Both the position numbers and the translations under genes were made by a program. Below are positions 1 to 12,501 of a stretch of 64,000 nt of DNA, piece after piece. The DNA lies in assembly GCF_963678635.1 (NCBI RefSeq), contig NC_087062.1, forward strand, positions 57,740,129 to 57,804,128, read 5' to 3'. Under the pieces are notes generated by a model. That model searched no databases. It saw only the letters and a program-made list of their open reading frames with translations, and was not told the origin of the DNA. Position 1 is the stretch's first letter. Each line of letters opens with the position of its first letter. The DNA is from Symsagittifera roscoffensis (taxonomy: Eukaryota > Xenacoelomorpha > Acoela > Convolutidae).

Positions 1-650
1 CCTCCTTGACAGAAGGGGTTAGATAGTGGGCTCTCTGTATGCCTTGATCGGTCTCATCAGTAGGGTCGCTCTCGTATCCCCTCTTGTTCGGTAACGTTTC
101 CTCCAAGTATTCGTCCTCTATGTTGTCATTCGCTCCACAGTCGTGCGCTCTTTCTCTGAGAAAATTGACTTCCTTTATTTATATCAATGGCGTGTGAAAA
201 CAGGGATTTCTAGAATGTATTGGGTGATCTATTAAATTGTTTAGAAAAAGGGGAACATCCAATGGATGGTTGTTCCGATGAACGAAGATTTTGAATGATT
301 TTATCAATTGCCGCATTTAAAATTGGTTTAGGCTCGTTAAACGACATTGCCATAAATTTTGCTTTGATTGCATAAATAAGACGTTCTACGACTCCATTGG
401 ATCTATGATCTCCGACTGTACATACAATAAAATTAATTTTGTTCTTCTCGCTGAATTTTTTAAAATCGTTTGAAATGAAGCATGACCCATGGTTCGCTCG
501 AATCGACTTCGGGCACCCATGTAGATTATAATATCCGACATAAATGTTAGTAAGGAGGAAGCTGAGGTTTTGTTCACCACTTTAGCCGACGGGAATTTTG
601 TGAATCTATCTATACAAAAAGCCTGCGCTTGTTATTTAACTATACTTTAC
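1..650 (-). pseudogene. Ty3/gypsy retrotransposon integrase remnant
   Basis: Read on the minus strand, about 650-100 carries an integrase catalytic core in two frames. The first part (roughly 635-505) includes the segment RFTKFPSAKVVNK. A one-base shift near 515 moves the frame, and the match resumes with RANHGSCFISNDFKKF and then SNGVVERLIYAIKAKF. The last glutamate of the D,D-35-E triad is present in GVVER. The second aspartate position, usually in a TD(N/H/Q)G motif, reads N (RANHG). Further stops follow near 200 and 120. It is a decayed, frameshifted fragment of the pol of an LTR retrotransposon, with no surviving function. The rest of pol may lie left of the window. Its relation to the gag-pol element at the right end of the window is untested. 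Confidence 0.8.
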
Positions 651-3354
651 TTGAACTTCCTTTTTAACTGTTGATTCTGTGGACAAAACTCATTGTTACA
701 TTGAAGTTTTATAGTTTCTGCTGGATTTGAAGGATCTTCTTAAGAGTTCCAGTTTCAAGATTGAAGGGATATAATTAAGTAGACTAACTTGGTCAAGTTT
801 TCTACTTGGTCAAGTATTCATAACGCAGCAAATTTAAGAGAAGGCTCTAGTGTTGAATTACAGCATTTTTATAGGGGTGGAGGTTCTTTAATAGATACCA
901 TAAGGGCGAAATAATTAAGTCAACCCGAACTTCATTGCATTTGAAATTGTTATTGTCAGAGAAACTTTCTTGAGATGAAAATTAATTGTTATGGCTAGAG
1001 CATAATGCTTTAAGCATAATAATTGAGGCAGCGGCTGTAGATTCAATTCTGCAATACCGAACAAACTAACTGAATAGGTAATTGAGGAGTTTATATTTTT
1101 GTTCGAAGAAAGTCAGGAATACATATGCCTGGGGTGTTTTTTTTTCAAGTTCAGACCATGTTGTATAAGCTGTCATACTCGCTGTCCTTAGATCAAGTCT
1201 TTTACGCTGTCATACTAAAAATGTTTGTCATACTGTTTATGACAATTGCTTGACATGAAGTTATTCCATAAAAACTAATTTCTGAAACCCTTCAAGTTTA
1301 TTTATTAGTCAGTGTGAAAAAACTTGTTGCCGGTTTTTGCTGAATGAAGCACCTTTTGTGTGTCGAAACTTTAATTTATTTGCATTCCAAATTGAAGGTT
1401 TTTGAAATAGAGATTCATATACATTTACTTCTTGGATATAATATGGAGTGAAATTTAATAGATTAGCTTAGTTTAAAAATTATATGAAAAAAAAGCTTGT
1501 CATACAATTCCAAAGTATGAAAAAATGTCCGCCGTACAATTCCATAGAATGGATAAAACGCTCACTTATCATGCTCTTTTGATAAAACTTTTTTAGTCTA
1601 TGTAATTGTATGGAATTGCATGAGATATCTTTTTGCATAGTATAGAATAGTATCACGAGCGTTTTTGTCAGCCCGGTAACTGGTTTAGAGTTTTTTCTAA
1701 ACTGTTTATTTTGAACTGAAGTCTGATATGCAAATTTTGAAAGTAAAACCTGTTATATAGCGGTTTTGAGTGTTAGTAGTTTGTCCCTACCTCAAACTGC
1801 TTAATCTGAAGATTTATAATCTAAAAATCCAGAATAATTAACGTACGAAAATTAAGCGAAGAAAACTAACTCTAGAATTTTTCAAAATGTAAGATCTTGC
1901 CAAAATATTCATGTTGGCGCCCGGCGTCTTGAAACAATTGATCTTGTTGAACATTGTCAGGAACTTTTCAAGTTATCAATTTTTTGTAATCTTTTTTGGC
2001 AACACTTGACAATTATTCAATTTTTTTCAACATGAATCCTCAACCTAAAAATGTTTTTAATCCGGGTAGAATGGGACGAAGTCACGATCAAACGCTACTA
2101 GAAACGTTTGTGCGCGGCCAAGCGCCTATTTGATTTTAATTTTTTGAATAATGTTTAAATTATGGTAAAACTGCTTGGCTCAAAAGTATAAAACTTGATT
2201 TTTCAACCAATCGAGCTGGGATTTTTTGTTCGTAAAAATATCAGGTGTTGACTTTTTCAGCCGCCAGACATTTCAAAATCAGGCAAACTGCAATTTTTCA
2301 ACAAAAATTATAGTTTTTTTTTATAGTTTTGTCAAATCACAATGTTTCTTCGAATTAGTCGATTCATTCAAATAGTAGCAGCAAAGTTTCTGGAAATTGT
2401 ATATATTTGGAATTGATTTTTTTAATAAAAACTATATGAGGTCGAGGTGGTTCAAAAGATGAATGTTTGCCTTGATTTTTTTGTTATTTGCTTGTACTTC
2501 TAAGCCTTTCATCTATTTAGTCTATATTTTTGTTCTAATATCGTCTTTTTAATATTTAATTGTTACAGGCATTTAAAGCGATGGCTATAGGTGTTTTATG
2601 TTTGAAGATGTTTGTGTTAACTCGATTAATTTTCAAGTTTTCATGAAGTTTTTGTTATACATTCAGTTTTACCACTATTTGATTGGTAGCTAGCTCAAAA
2701 AGTAGGCTTTCGGCATTTGACACGAACTATTTCACTTTTTTGCTAGCTAAACCCCCCCCCCCCCCCATTAAGCACTAGCTCGACTAGCTGCAGATTATTT
2801 CTAGCTACTTGATTTGTAGGCTACTCGTAGGTATTTAGGACTTGGATAATTTTGCCGTAAATTTTTGCCGTAAGGTTTCAGTAAATCCTCGATTAACATG
2901 GATAGTTATTTATTTGGTTTTGCCTGCTAAACTCGTGGTTTGCCAAGATTAAATCTTGCCAAGATCTTGCCAAGATCATAGTATTGTGGTAATCCCTGCA
3001 AGAAAACTGGAACTTTGCACACTCATCAAGAACTTACAGCCTATTGGACGTTATAACTGTCGCATGATCCTGGTAATTTCTTGCATGATTTTGGCCTAGA
3101 TTCTGTAAGATCGAAACACTGGAAAGCTACTTACACTGCAATCAACTACTTGTGTTTTTTTTTCTATAACCCTTCTCCGGGCGTCAAAAACAAACAACGC
3201 TTTGACAGCACAATTGTATAACATTTTCTTTCAGTTCCCTTGATAATTTTGACTGCAAAATTATAACTGCGTGAAATTAGTTTTTTTGTTTCAAAGTTTT
3301 GTTCAAACTTTCAAGTTGGGCCAAGTTTCGAGAAGCATTGCGATCTCCATTTGA
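651..3354. other. AT-rich intergenic DNA with no gene seen
   Basis: No open frame here looks coding on either strand. Two items stand out. A short fold-back at about 1490-1670 has inverted copies of a CATACAATTCC-type motif, a motif seen again at about 32.78-33.01 kb. A run of 15 C lies at 2752-2766. The remainder is AT-rich sequence with homopolymer A/T runs. Confidence 0.6.
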
Positions 3355-3687
3355 TTACAATTGTTTATAGGCGCTGCAGCAGTAGCATTTTTGACCAATG
3401 CACTGAGGCGACCGGGAACTAAAATGCAGACAGAATGGGCAGATGTATTCGCACTCCACTTTTTGATCACCCTGGTAGTAGATACATCCTTGAATCGCAT
3501 CTTCTGGGGTCACGACGACCCCCCGTAACCCCTCACTTCCCGGTCGGGGGCTCTGAAGTGGCTCTGGTCGAGGTTGATGGTTGTCTGATAAACTAATTTG
3601 GAAATTAGCTAACGCGTTCAACTCTGATTTAATAGACAAAATCAAAACGGCTATAGCGAAAATTGCATGGTAAGAAGAAATATTCAT
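3355..3687 (-). CDS. Small secreted cysteine-rich peptide precursor (8 Cys)
   Basis: A 110-residue open frame starting at the ATG at 3687-3685 and ending in TAA at 3357-3355. Residues 1 to about 25 form a signal peptide: a short polar N-terminus, then a hydrophobic core (AIFAIAVLILSI), then small residues. A proline/glutamine-rich spacer without cysteine follows. The C-terminal ~45 residues hold all eight cysteines with spacing C-x10-C-x3-C-x2-C-x9-C-x4-C-x-C-C. C-x3-C followed by a late C-x-C is the hallmark of cysteine-stabilised alpha-beta (defensin-like) folds, and C-x3-C-x2-C also occurs in macins. Precursor layout and cysteine spacing are seen directly. A defensin-like or other disulphide-rich secreted role is inference, and a venom or signalling peptide is equally possible. 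It appears intronless. A weak TATA-like CATATA lies about 70 bases upstream. Confidence 0.6.
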   Translation of the reverse strand: MNISSYHAIFAIAVLILSIKSELNALANFQISLSDNHQPRPEPLQSPRPGSEGLRGVVVTPEDAIQGCIYYQGDQKVECEYICPFCLHFSSRSPQCIGQKCYCCSAYKQL

Positions 3688-4486
3688 TGTTTGCAATGTT
3701 TAGAAACGAAATAACATTAAATGTAAGCCATTAAATTAAGGTGTCCAAGGTATATGAAGTGAACTGAAAATAAAACTGTGGAAACTTTATGGGTTGTTTC
3801 AGGACAAACAGTTTGGTTGTCATAAATGTTGACACGCAATAAGTGGAGAAAGATTCATAAAAATCAATTTTTATCTAAATGTACTTGTTTTTTGAAATGA
3901 TGATGGCTGACAGAGATATGGTTAATCTATTGCTGCGGAGCTCGTTCTGAACTAAAAAATAAAATTCTACTATCGTTGTTTTTTAAAGGTTTAGTTCCTC
4001 TGTTTTCAGCAAAAATCATTCTCAGGACTAGTCACATATTCAAAATATTTGAAAATTAACGAAATAAATCAAACAAAATTGTCAAAAAGAAAAAATGTCA
4101 TTCCAAAACTTATAATTACCCATTAACTTATAATTACCCATTACCCACTATTTTTTTAAAAATCTTTTAGCCTCCGTCTTTTGTCCTGAGAAAAATGCAA
4201 AATTTCGATGAGCTGTTTTTTTCTTTTTGATTTAGACGACACTTTATAGTATGGAAAAAATTAGGTACATCAATAGCTTAAATATACATCAACTACGGTC
4301 CTTTTTTGTAAGACATTTGAAGCTTGTAACTATGGCCATTTGGGTAATTTAATTCGCCAAAACAAAACTATTTTTCTTTTTTTTTGACGCGTAGTTTAGG
4401 CAGACAGTCAATCCAGCACAGCAAACGTTTTTTATTGAATTGAAACAATTTACAAATCTTACGTAAAAACTTGCTAGTTTAATTTT
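3688..4486. other. Intergenic, no gene seen
   Basis: AT-rich sequence between two minus-strand open frames. It would include the promoter of the 8-cysteine peptide gene. No repeat or coding signal was recognised apart from a short duplicated TAATTACCCATTA stretch near 4115-4145. Confidence 0.5.
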
Positions 4487-4811
4487 TTAGCATCCTGGAA
4501 TTTCTAGCGAATGCTTAATTTGTGTCCAAGTAAACTTTTTTGCCTCGTCTGAGGGTAATACATTCGATGATCGAACACAGCCAATCAAAGAGGGAGCACA
4601 ACCATGGCTCAGCAGCTGTCCAATAATGGGTAATACCGCTCGACATTGTTTTTCTTGGTGCTTTGGTGCACCCACCGCATACTTTTGAACAAAAACGTTG
4701 AACTTTTGTAAATTTTTTGCATTATTATTTATACATTTTTTCGAGGCCAAAACACCATTGCCGATGTTTGTGGAATAACTTTTTTTGACAAATAAACGTC
4801 CTCATTTGAGC
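4487..4811 (-). CDS. Unrecognised open frame, possible terminal exon
   Basis: A frame open from about 4811 to the TAA at 4487-4489 gives roughly 107 residues. There is no in-frame ATG near its start, so if it is real it is probably a 3-prime exon. An AG at the 5-prime edge (CTCAAATGAG) could be its acceptor. The C-terminal half has five cysteines and a composition unlike random AT-rich sequence (LPIIGQLLSHGCAPSLIGCV). I recognise no domain. No upstream exon with a signal peptide was found. It could be a chance open frame or a pseudogene. Confidence 0.25.
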
Positions 4812-5269
4812 AAATTGAGACTCAGTTTTGCTCTAGATTTTCTAATTGCCTTTCTGAGTAGAGATATTTATTTTTCGTGGAAATGGATTTGAGTTAATTT
4901 TTGTTGTATGGTTTTGGCACTAATGGCAGGCTTTTTGATATTTGGTTGGTCGATATAGTTATTATGGAATACCATCTCATCGCTTTGAAATCTTAATTTC
5001 GACATTCAATCAGCAGGCTGAACCCGAAATCAAAGATTTTTATAACTCAAAAATCTGCCGTATATTTCGAGCCGATCGTCTTTTCGAGCTTCTGTCGACG
5101 GTCGAAAGATTAATTACAAGAGCTTGTGGTTGATAATGATTCAGAAATTACACCTCAGGAAAAATTGTTAAAGTCTCGTTACATGAGAGTACGCGGCCAA
5201 CGTTGCAAGAAGTCTGGTCAGCACTGGTCAATCTTAACACAGAGCTCTGAGCAATCTTCAAATTTATTC
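4812..5269. other. Intergenic, no gene seen
   Basis: AT-rich sequence. An open frame of 63 codons at 4942-5133 lacks any recognisable feature and is not accepted as a gene. Confidence 0.5.
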
Positions 5270-6232
5270 TAATTTACAACTTTAGTCACGGGACTTAAAA
5301 TTTGCATATTTTTATTTGAACGAAATTTTTCTTCACGTGTTTACAGCGTTTCCCTGAAACTATTGAAGATAAAAGATTGGAAATATGACATATGCTAGAT
5401 GAAGTTATTTCAAAGGGCTTAGACAGAACAAAATTATAAAAACCTTCTTTCGAAGATGTAAATTAGTCAGTATATCATGAGTCATTATAGCGGTGTTCTT
5501 ACCTTGGAAACATCCCTACAAACAAAATAAGGAATTTGAATTTATGGGCTCAAACTAGTTCTTTGGGAAGCTGATGAGATTCACTAACTCTTTATCCCGC
5601 TGAAAAAAGATAGATAACGGAGTTGAAAAAGTTAATTGGTCCGGCGTAACAAAGTGTCTACATTTTTATGATTAATTTCGGACTGACTATTGGAATAAAG
5701 CAACAAAAGAACAATTCCAGCAAACATTTCGAAAAAGTACTGATACAATTCATGCATAGATTTCTCATTAACGGTTATATAGTGTGTAACTTTTTGCTAC
5801 TCTTTTGTATAAGCTCACAATGACTTTTAATTTATTTGTCGTCAAAACAGATATAACTTTTTGTCGACGCCGGAATGAGTAACTCTTTCAATTCTGTTAT
5901 CTGTCAATTTTCGACATCCCAAAGAGTAATTGAAACGCATCAGCTTTCCAAAGAACTAATTTGAGCCAATAAGTTCAATTTTTTGTTTTGTTTGCAAGGT
6001 TGATTCCACAGCAAGAACACCTCTAAAAAGAATTATAATATACTGGCTAATTACGTCTTCAAAAAAAGTTTTTCCATTATGGCCCGTCTATGCTTTTTAA
6101 AATAATTTCATCTAGTTTATGTCATAATTTCAATCTTATATTCTAAACAGTTTCAAAGAAAACGGCAAAACGTGAATAAAAATTCGTTCAAAAAATCGAA
6201 AATTTGCAACTACTATGATCCGTGACTTAAGT
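5270..6232. mobile_element. Fold-back (palindromic) element, ~1 kb
   Basis: The left arm at about 5270-5660 is the diverged reverse complement of the right arm at about 5850-6232. Matching landmarks are TTTAGTCACGGGACTTAA on the left against the complement of CCGTGACTTAAGTTGC on the right, and GCTCAAACTAGTTCTTTGGG against the complement of CCAAAGAACTAATTTGAGCC. Arms are ~390 bases, separated by a ~190-base centre. There is no transposase frame. It is best read as an old non-autonomous fold-back or MITE-like element. Confidence 0.75.
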
Positions 6233-9200
6233 TGCTTCTGAAATATTTGTTTTCATCTTTGTCTATGTCATTTGATTTGATAGATGAACTGAAGCGTAGA
6301 TTTTTAGTTGGATCGTTCGGCCAAAAAATTTTCATGTCCATCAAAGAACTTGGCTTCATTTGTTGTTCTGTAGTAACAATTGAAACCTTCTATCTAAGAA
6401 CTGTGGGTCGGGCACAATTAGTTTTCTGATATCTTATTTCTTCTGATATAGGAAAGTGTCCTTCCGAATACGGAAAGCAATTTCTTTGATTGACCTCTCT
6501 CTAAATAAAAAAGATCGTGGTGTAAATCATTCTCAAATCTTCATCGCTGACATCAAAGATCATGGCGTCACTTTAAAACAACCTCAAGCCTTTGAAATCC
6601 TTGGAAATAATGCGTGGGCAGTTTTTGATTTCATAATTAAGTGTCTAAAGTTTTCCCCTGGCTTAGAAAGCGGTTTCTCCTAATGATTAACAAAATAGTT
6701 CAATCCGGAATGTGGGAAACAAGAGACACCGACTATGCTTGTACAGGCTGGATCGCTTTTCGCAGATCTTCTGCGAGTAGTAAGAACTAAAAGGGTTTTG
6801 ACTGAAAGCAAAGATGCCATATGAACAGGTCTCAGAAAGGCTACAAATCGCGTGAATAGCAGCAACTTACCAGCTTATTATCAATCCGCAGAAAATGAAT
6901 ATAAAATTTTCAAACATCTCGAATCATAATGCACGTCTCACAAAAATTTCCGTTCAAAAATTAAAAGCCTGAGCAATTTAAAAGCTTTCTGGTTTTTGAC
7001 AAACTTTTTGACCATTTCAAACAGAGATTTTGATTTTTCACCAGCAGAAAGGATGATATATTTCTCAAAAGTGTTTTATTTTCTGCAAAATTTGATGTTT
7101 CATATTTGTGTTTCTCAGGCAGAGCAATAGTTCCTTTATTGCATTTTCATTCAGTCTATACCGTGCTACTGAGAGCAACAAGTTGCATTGAATTATTTTA
7201 GAAACTGAATGAGCTGCTGCAGACTCTCTCGATTGCGCTTTTTTACTGGAGTGTAGTAGGGGCTCTTTACTAGCTCTAGCTCCTAATTTCCGTTTTGTTC
7301 TATTTTTAGCTCTATCTAACTAAAGAAGCAAAGATGTCGCATCTAAATTCTTATCTGCTCTCCACTAAAAATTGAGTGTAGTTTACTAAAAGAAACGTTG
7401 GGGCGATTATTAGACCCCTTTGTTTCAATTAATTACTAAAGTTAAGCATAAGTATCATACTAGATTTATCATAGATCATAGTCGATCTGGTCATAGAGTT
7501 ATAATGACATTTATTTAAATAGATAAATTAAAAGGGTTGATTAAATAAGTATAAACTATTTATAAAAAGGGTGAACAAATGTCTAAAATACCAAAATAGG
7601 TTTGGGGTATCTAGGTTAAGATACTTTAATTTAAGCTAAAGGAAAACATTAGAATCTTACCTCTGTCAGTTCTGGAATATTTATTTTTTAAAAATATTTT
7701 TTATCAGAAAAAAAAATTTATTGATAAATACAAAAAGCAAAATAATTCTACTCGACTGATCGAGTGGGGGAAAATAAAAATTCTGAAGATTCAGATTGAT
7801 TTATTTCTCGGCTATTTGGCTGAGACAAATCTGCACTTGCAGTCTGGGCTTCAAACTTCATTTTTCCCTTTTTCTTCATACTCTTGATGAAATTGACGAA
7901 ATTGACATTTGCAGCTCATTGATTGCTTAGCATAAAAAATCAATAATTTAAAAGATCAGGATATTTTTTGAGTGCTGCACCTGCCTAACTTAATTAAAAA
8001 TTCAAAATCTTTTGTTAGGATTGCAAAACGACTGGAGGCTTTGTCATCGCGCTGTCTGTTTTTTAATGCAAGACAGTAACAGTCCTCCTAATTGGCGACA
8101 CACTTGTTTTCAATATCCAGACTGAAAGCAGCAGAAAAAAATCAGTCCGATCTTCAAAGATTTATTCTAATCGGAGGTTTATTCGAAATGTTAGAAAAGT
8201 AAGTTGTAGCTTAAGTTAGTGTAGTATTTGCAATACTACAACTCACTCCCCTTTTTTAGATATATATAGTTGGGTGACACATTGTTAAAAGTTAAGGATT
8301 TAAAAAATCATTTCCATTTGGGTTAGAAATTTAAAGTTGAAATAATACTTTAACTTCAAATGATGTCTTTAATTTGTTCTGTGTAAATAAGCACTTTCTT
8401 TCACTTTCGTTTCCTTCTATCACTATGTCTACACTAGTTTTTTTTTAATTTGGCTCCTGGACCGTCAATTGAACTTAATTGCAATCTCCCATCTCTTGAT
8501 TTTTATGGTATTTGTCTTCATTGAATCTTGGTTGCAACCATGTTGCTGGAGTTTTGCTTCTGACAATCATAGATGCATTGGAATTGTTATGGTTCCTTCT
8601 TGCGTTTACTTCGTCCTTGTCTAGTTTATGTTCGAGCTTCCAGTTCTCTTTTTACAGATTTGCACTCCGTTGTTAAATAATAACAAAATAGTAAAATTTT
8701 CTGTGTCTTACAGAATCAGTTAATAGAGGAACCGTGTGTTGTACACAAATAAAGTATTGGTAAGTTTTATGAGGTAAGTATTTCATAAATTGGTTTTTCC
8801 TGCTCGTTCAGTATTTTCCTGTTATGGGTATTTTTGTGTCATGCACAAACCCACCACAGTGAAAAAATATTTAAAAAATTATTGCATTAGTTACAGAAAT
8901 GGTTTCTCCGTGCACTCGGGTGGTGTCATTCTTAGACATGTCTTCAAACTTTACATAGCAGTGTGTCGATACGATTGAATGATCAATTTTTGAAAAAGCT
9001 ATATGAACGAAGAAGAAGGAGAATAAGTAAAAAGAGAATAAGTAAACTAAAAAAGGAGAATAAAAAAACTATCATAAAAAACTGTCACAATTGAACAAGT
9101 TTTATCTTAATGGGAAATCAAATTGATATCTATTGTGTTATAATTGTTCACGAAAGCATTGATAATATGAGATTATTGAGAACTTGTGTTTTCAATTGTG

Positions 9201-11399
9201 ATTGCTCCTCCAATGAAACCGGGAAGTTTTTTATGATAAAGAATCAATTTTGATTGATCTGGGTAATTATGAGTCGTGTTCTCACTAGCAAGTACATGGA
9301 TGACTTCAATTAGGATGTTGTAGTCGAGCAGGAAATTGATATATATTGCTAAGCAGAACATGGTCCTAAGCAAATTGTATTTCCAGTACCTCTCGATATA
9401 TATCACTTTCATCGGCTATTCAATTTAGTTAATGATTGCAAGTATAGCAAACATAATGCTTATTTTATTGTAGAAGAAATGAATAGTTGCACTAATGGAA
9501 ATTTGTTGTTTCTAAAGTCGTACTTGGACTTTTCGTCTGAGATTAAATTCTAAAACTGGTTTTACTATGTCTCCTTGGTCTCTGATTACAACAAAAAGAA
9601 TCAAATTGAGAAGTGTTTGAGCAAAAGCAAAGTTAAAGTTTCTTTATGAACAATTATATCAAAAAAACTTTTAAATGCTAGATGGTGACATGCGGGCGCA
9701 TTTTTGTTCTTTGGCGGAAAAATTATGAAATTGGCCACATTGTTGAGAAGCGAGTACCATTCGAGTCTTGGAGGCAATGTACAGCCTTGATTTTTTGTAA
9801 AAGATTTAATCTTACAATGATTTACTTTAGGACCTTCGGGAGATGAGATTTCCTTTCAAATGTTAGTCTGATAGTGTAATTTTTGTAACGAGCGAAATTC
9901 AAAATCAATTTATCAGTTCCATTTTGTGTATTAGGACGATTCCGAGGGCAAAAACTTTGCTCGCCTTAATTGGCTTGCTGCATTTTACATTGGCTAATTG
10001 ATACATCAAAGATTTCCACCCAAGTTTGTTTTGCGCTTCGAAGGCAATGGGAAAAAGTTGTTTCCACTTATTTTTGTGCTGATTTTTTCAGTAAAAAACC
10101 GCCTAAGTTTGAAGTGAAATTGACTCAAAGCCTAATTCAGTTTAAGGCCCTCAACCTTCCGCAGTTTATCATTGTTTTCACAGAAATCAAAAACAATAAA
10201 CAAGCGCTACAGGTTCCGTTGAATGAGTTATGTTCCATAAGTGTTTAAAAAAAACTTTTGTTTATTTTGCAGGTATACATTCTCAACCATCTTGAACTGT
10301 TTCAGGAAGTTTTAGAAAAGATCACACACAGAAACGCAGAAAAAAGTATTGTTTAGATTTTTTAAAAAGAATATAATCACTCGCTTGGTCACAAAATATA
10401 CTATAAATTAAAGTTTTGTAACCAAATCAGATGGATCACTCATGCGTTGAAATAGTTTACAACATATTTGAAAATCAATTTTTCAGCTTCCTGTTAAGTG
10501 ATAAATAAGTTTTCCACCGTTTTTTTCTTTCAAATGTTTTCCACCGGTTTTTTCTTTGATATAATTACTTTGACTCTGACTGATTTTTATGCATAATAGG
10601 ATTGATTTTTTTCGTATCGTAACAAATAAAAACGTAGCAGCATTGATGATTTTTTTTCGATAAAGTTTCATTTCCTCATTCAATGGGATGACGTATTTCT
10701 TAATAATGAACCAAAAAAAGCTCATTAGCTTCTATCATATGCGTAGTTATTCGCACCTGCGACTGCTGGCCAAGTGCCTATTGAAAATATTTTTTTTCTC
10801 TAATACATTTTAAAAATCTCTGGCTACTTTATTTGGGTCTAAGCCTGTAATAGCTTTGAGAGCTAAGTCTGGATGTGCGACCGTTTCTGCCATTACTGTT
10901 TTTGTTTTTTTTGTTTCTTTTTTTTAGCTTTTGATGTTTTTGCTAGTGTAGTTTTTAAGCAGCATGGAAATGGAAATATTGTTAAGGTGTATTTAGTTTT
11001 AAATGGAATCGACGACTAGAATTATATAAGAAAGTAATCGAGAGCGAAGTAATCAAACGTTCTTCTGGTATATATTAAGTTGTTTAGTATAATTACTGGT
11101 TGGAGAATTGTATCTTTTTTTGGGAGAGTCTGTCTTCGATAAAATGATGATGTGATATTTTTCAGTGTTAGTAATCTTCCAAAGAATAATAGTAATTTTA
11201 GCTCTTACTTTAAATTCTTTTTTTTAAAGTGCAAAAATCGATTTTAGAATGTGTTAACCATAGTTTTTTTTTTAAATCAATTTTTTCACAATTTCAATTA
11301 ATGCTTTTCTACCGTGATTAAGTTGAATAATTGAACAGTTTCAGCCTTTTTCAGATTTCGTTAACAAATTTTCACTTAATGGATGAAAGTTGGCTGAGT
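6233..11399. other. Long AT-rich stretch without a convincing gene
   Basis: Open frames of 60-92 codons occur (for example 6456-6683 and 9970-10248), but they start at non-ATG codons, have no domains and fit the expectation for AT-rich DNA. A short purine-rich stretch with repeated GGAGAATAA-like units lies at about 9009-9065. No RNA gene was recognised. Confidence 0.5.
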
Positions 11400-12440
11400 A
11401 TCAGCTGAAATTTAGTTTAATGTGATTATTTTGACAAACGAGTTAAATTTTAGCCTTTTTTAGTTTTTATATATCATAGCGGAGTTCAATATTATGGAGT
11501 TTTGATGAAAAATTAATTTTTATCAGTTGTTTATAGAAAAAAGTTTTTAAATTTACTTTTCTAATTTGGTTTCATTTGGCCAGTTTATAGATAAAGTTAC
11601 AATTAATTCTGAAACTTCGCTATCCTAGGTGGGCTTATCCGGACCAACGTTTGAGTAACAGATTGATGAATTGTGTTTTCTTTTAAATCTTAAATGGCTT
11701 ATTTTGACAAAAAGGTTGATTTTTAGGTAATTTTGAAGTTTACCTATCTTAACTTTATTAGACTGAATTTTTATTTAATACTGAGTTAAACTAGCTTAAA
11801 TGCTCTATTTTGGTCACAATTGGGTTTTTTAGGTTAATTTGATTTGACTTTTTTTTAGTTGCTCTTATTTGGGCCAAAGTTGAGTGAATTTCAATTAAAT
11901 TTCAGTTTACCCAGCTTACAAGACTTCATTTGAACCAAAATTAGGACTGATTAATACTGATTTAAACTAGCTTACATTGCTCGATTTGGTCCAAAATGGG
12001 TTAATTTTGGGTTAATTTGGAGTTAGCTGATCTTATTTACGCTGATTTGGACCAAAATTGGACAAAACTTTTACAAATGGAAGTTTATTTAGTTTAATTG
12101 GATAAGCCATCTCCAAAAGGGGAAAAGTTTGTTAAAATGGGAGTTTATCTGGGTTAAATGGACCTATTTTGACAAACGTTGGCCGCTTTTTTTTCAAATT
12201 GGAGTCTTTCTGGCTTAATTGGGCTTAGTTTGACATAAATTGGGCAAAATATTGTTAAAATAGATGTTTGTCTTAATTAATCGGATTTATTTTGATCATA
12301 AATGGGCAAATCTTTGTCAAAATGGACGTTTTCCAAGCTAAATCGGATTTATTTTGACCAAGTTTGGACCAAATTTCTTTAAAATGGAAATTTATCTAAC
12401 TTAATCGGACTAATTTTAACTGAATTTGGGGAGTTTTCAG
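11400..12440 (+). repeat. Degenerate ~61-bp tandem repeat
   Basis: A phrase of the type TTAATCGGATTTATTTTGACC, then GGGCAAA, then CAAAATGGA, recurs with a period of 61-62 bases. Successive landmarks lie at about 12158, 12220, 12281, 12343 and 12404, and more weakly back to ~11.4 kb. About 17 strongly diverged copies are implied. This is an old minisatellite, unrelated in sequence to the 71-bp satellite at 35.9-51.3 kb. Confidence 0.65.
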
Positions 12441-12501
12441 TATTTTTTTTAAAATTTGGCTTATCTGTGTGTACTGGAAGTAATTTTTAGAAATAAAATT
12501 C

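Noticed and set aside
6456-6683. 75-codon plus-strand open frame
   Set aside because: No ATG start, no domain, and it lies just outside a fold-back element. It was not separable from background.
9970-10248. 92-codon plus-strand open frame
   Set aside because: It starts at TTG, has no recognisable domain or splice context, and is compatible with chance in AT-rich DNA.
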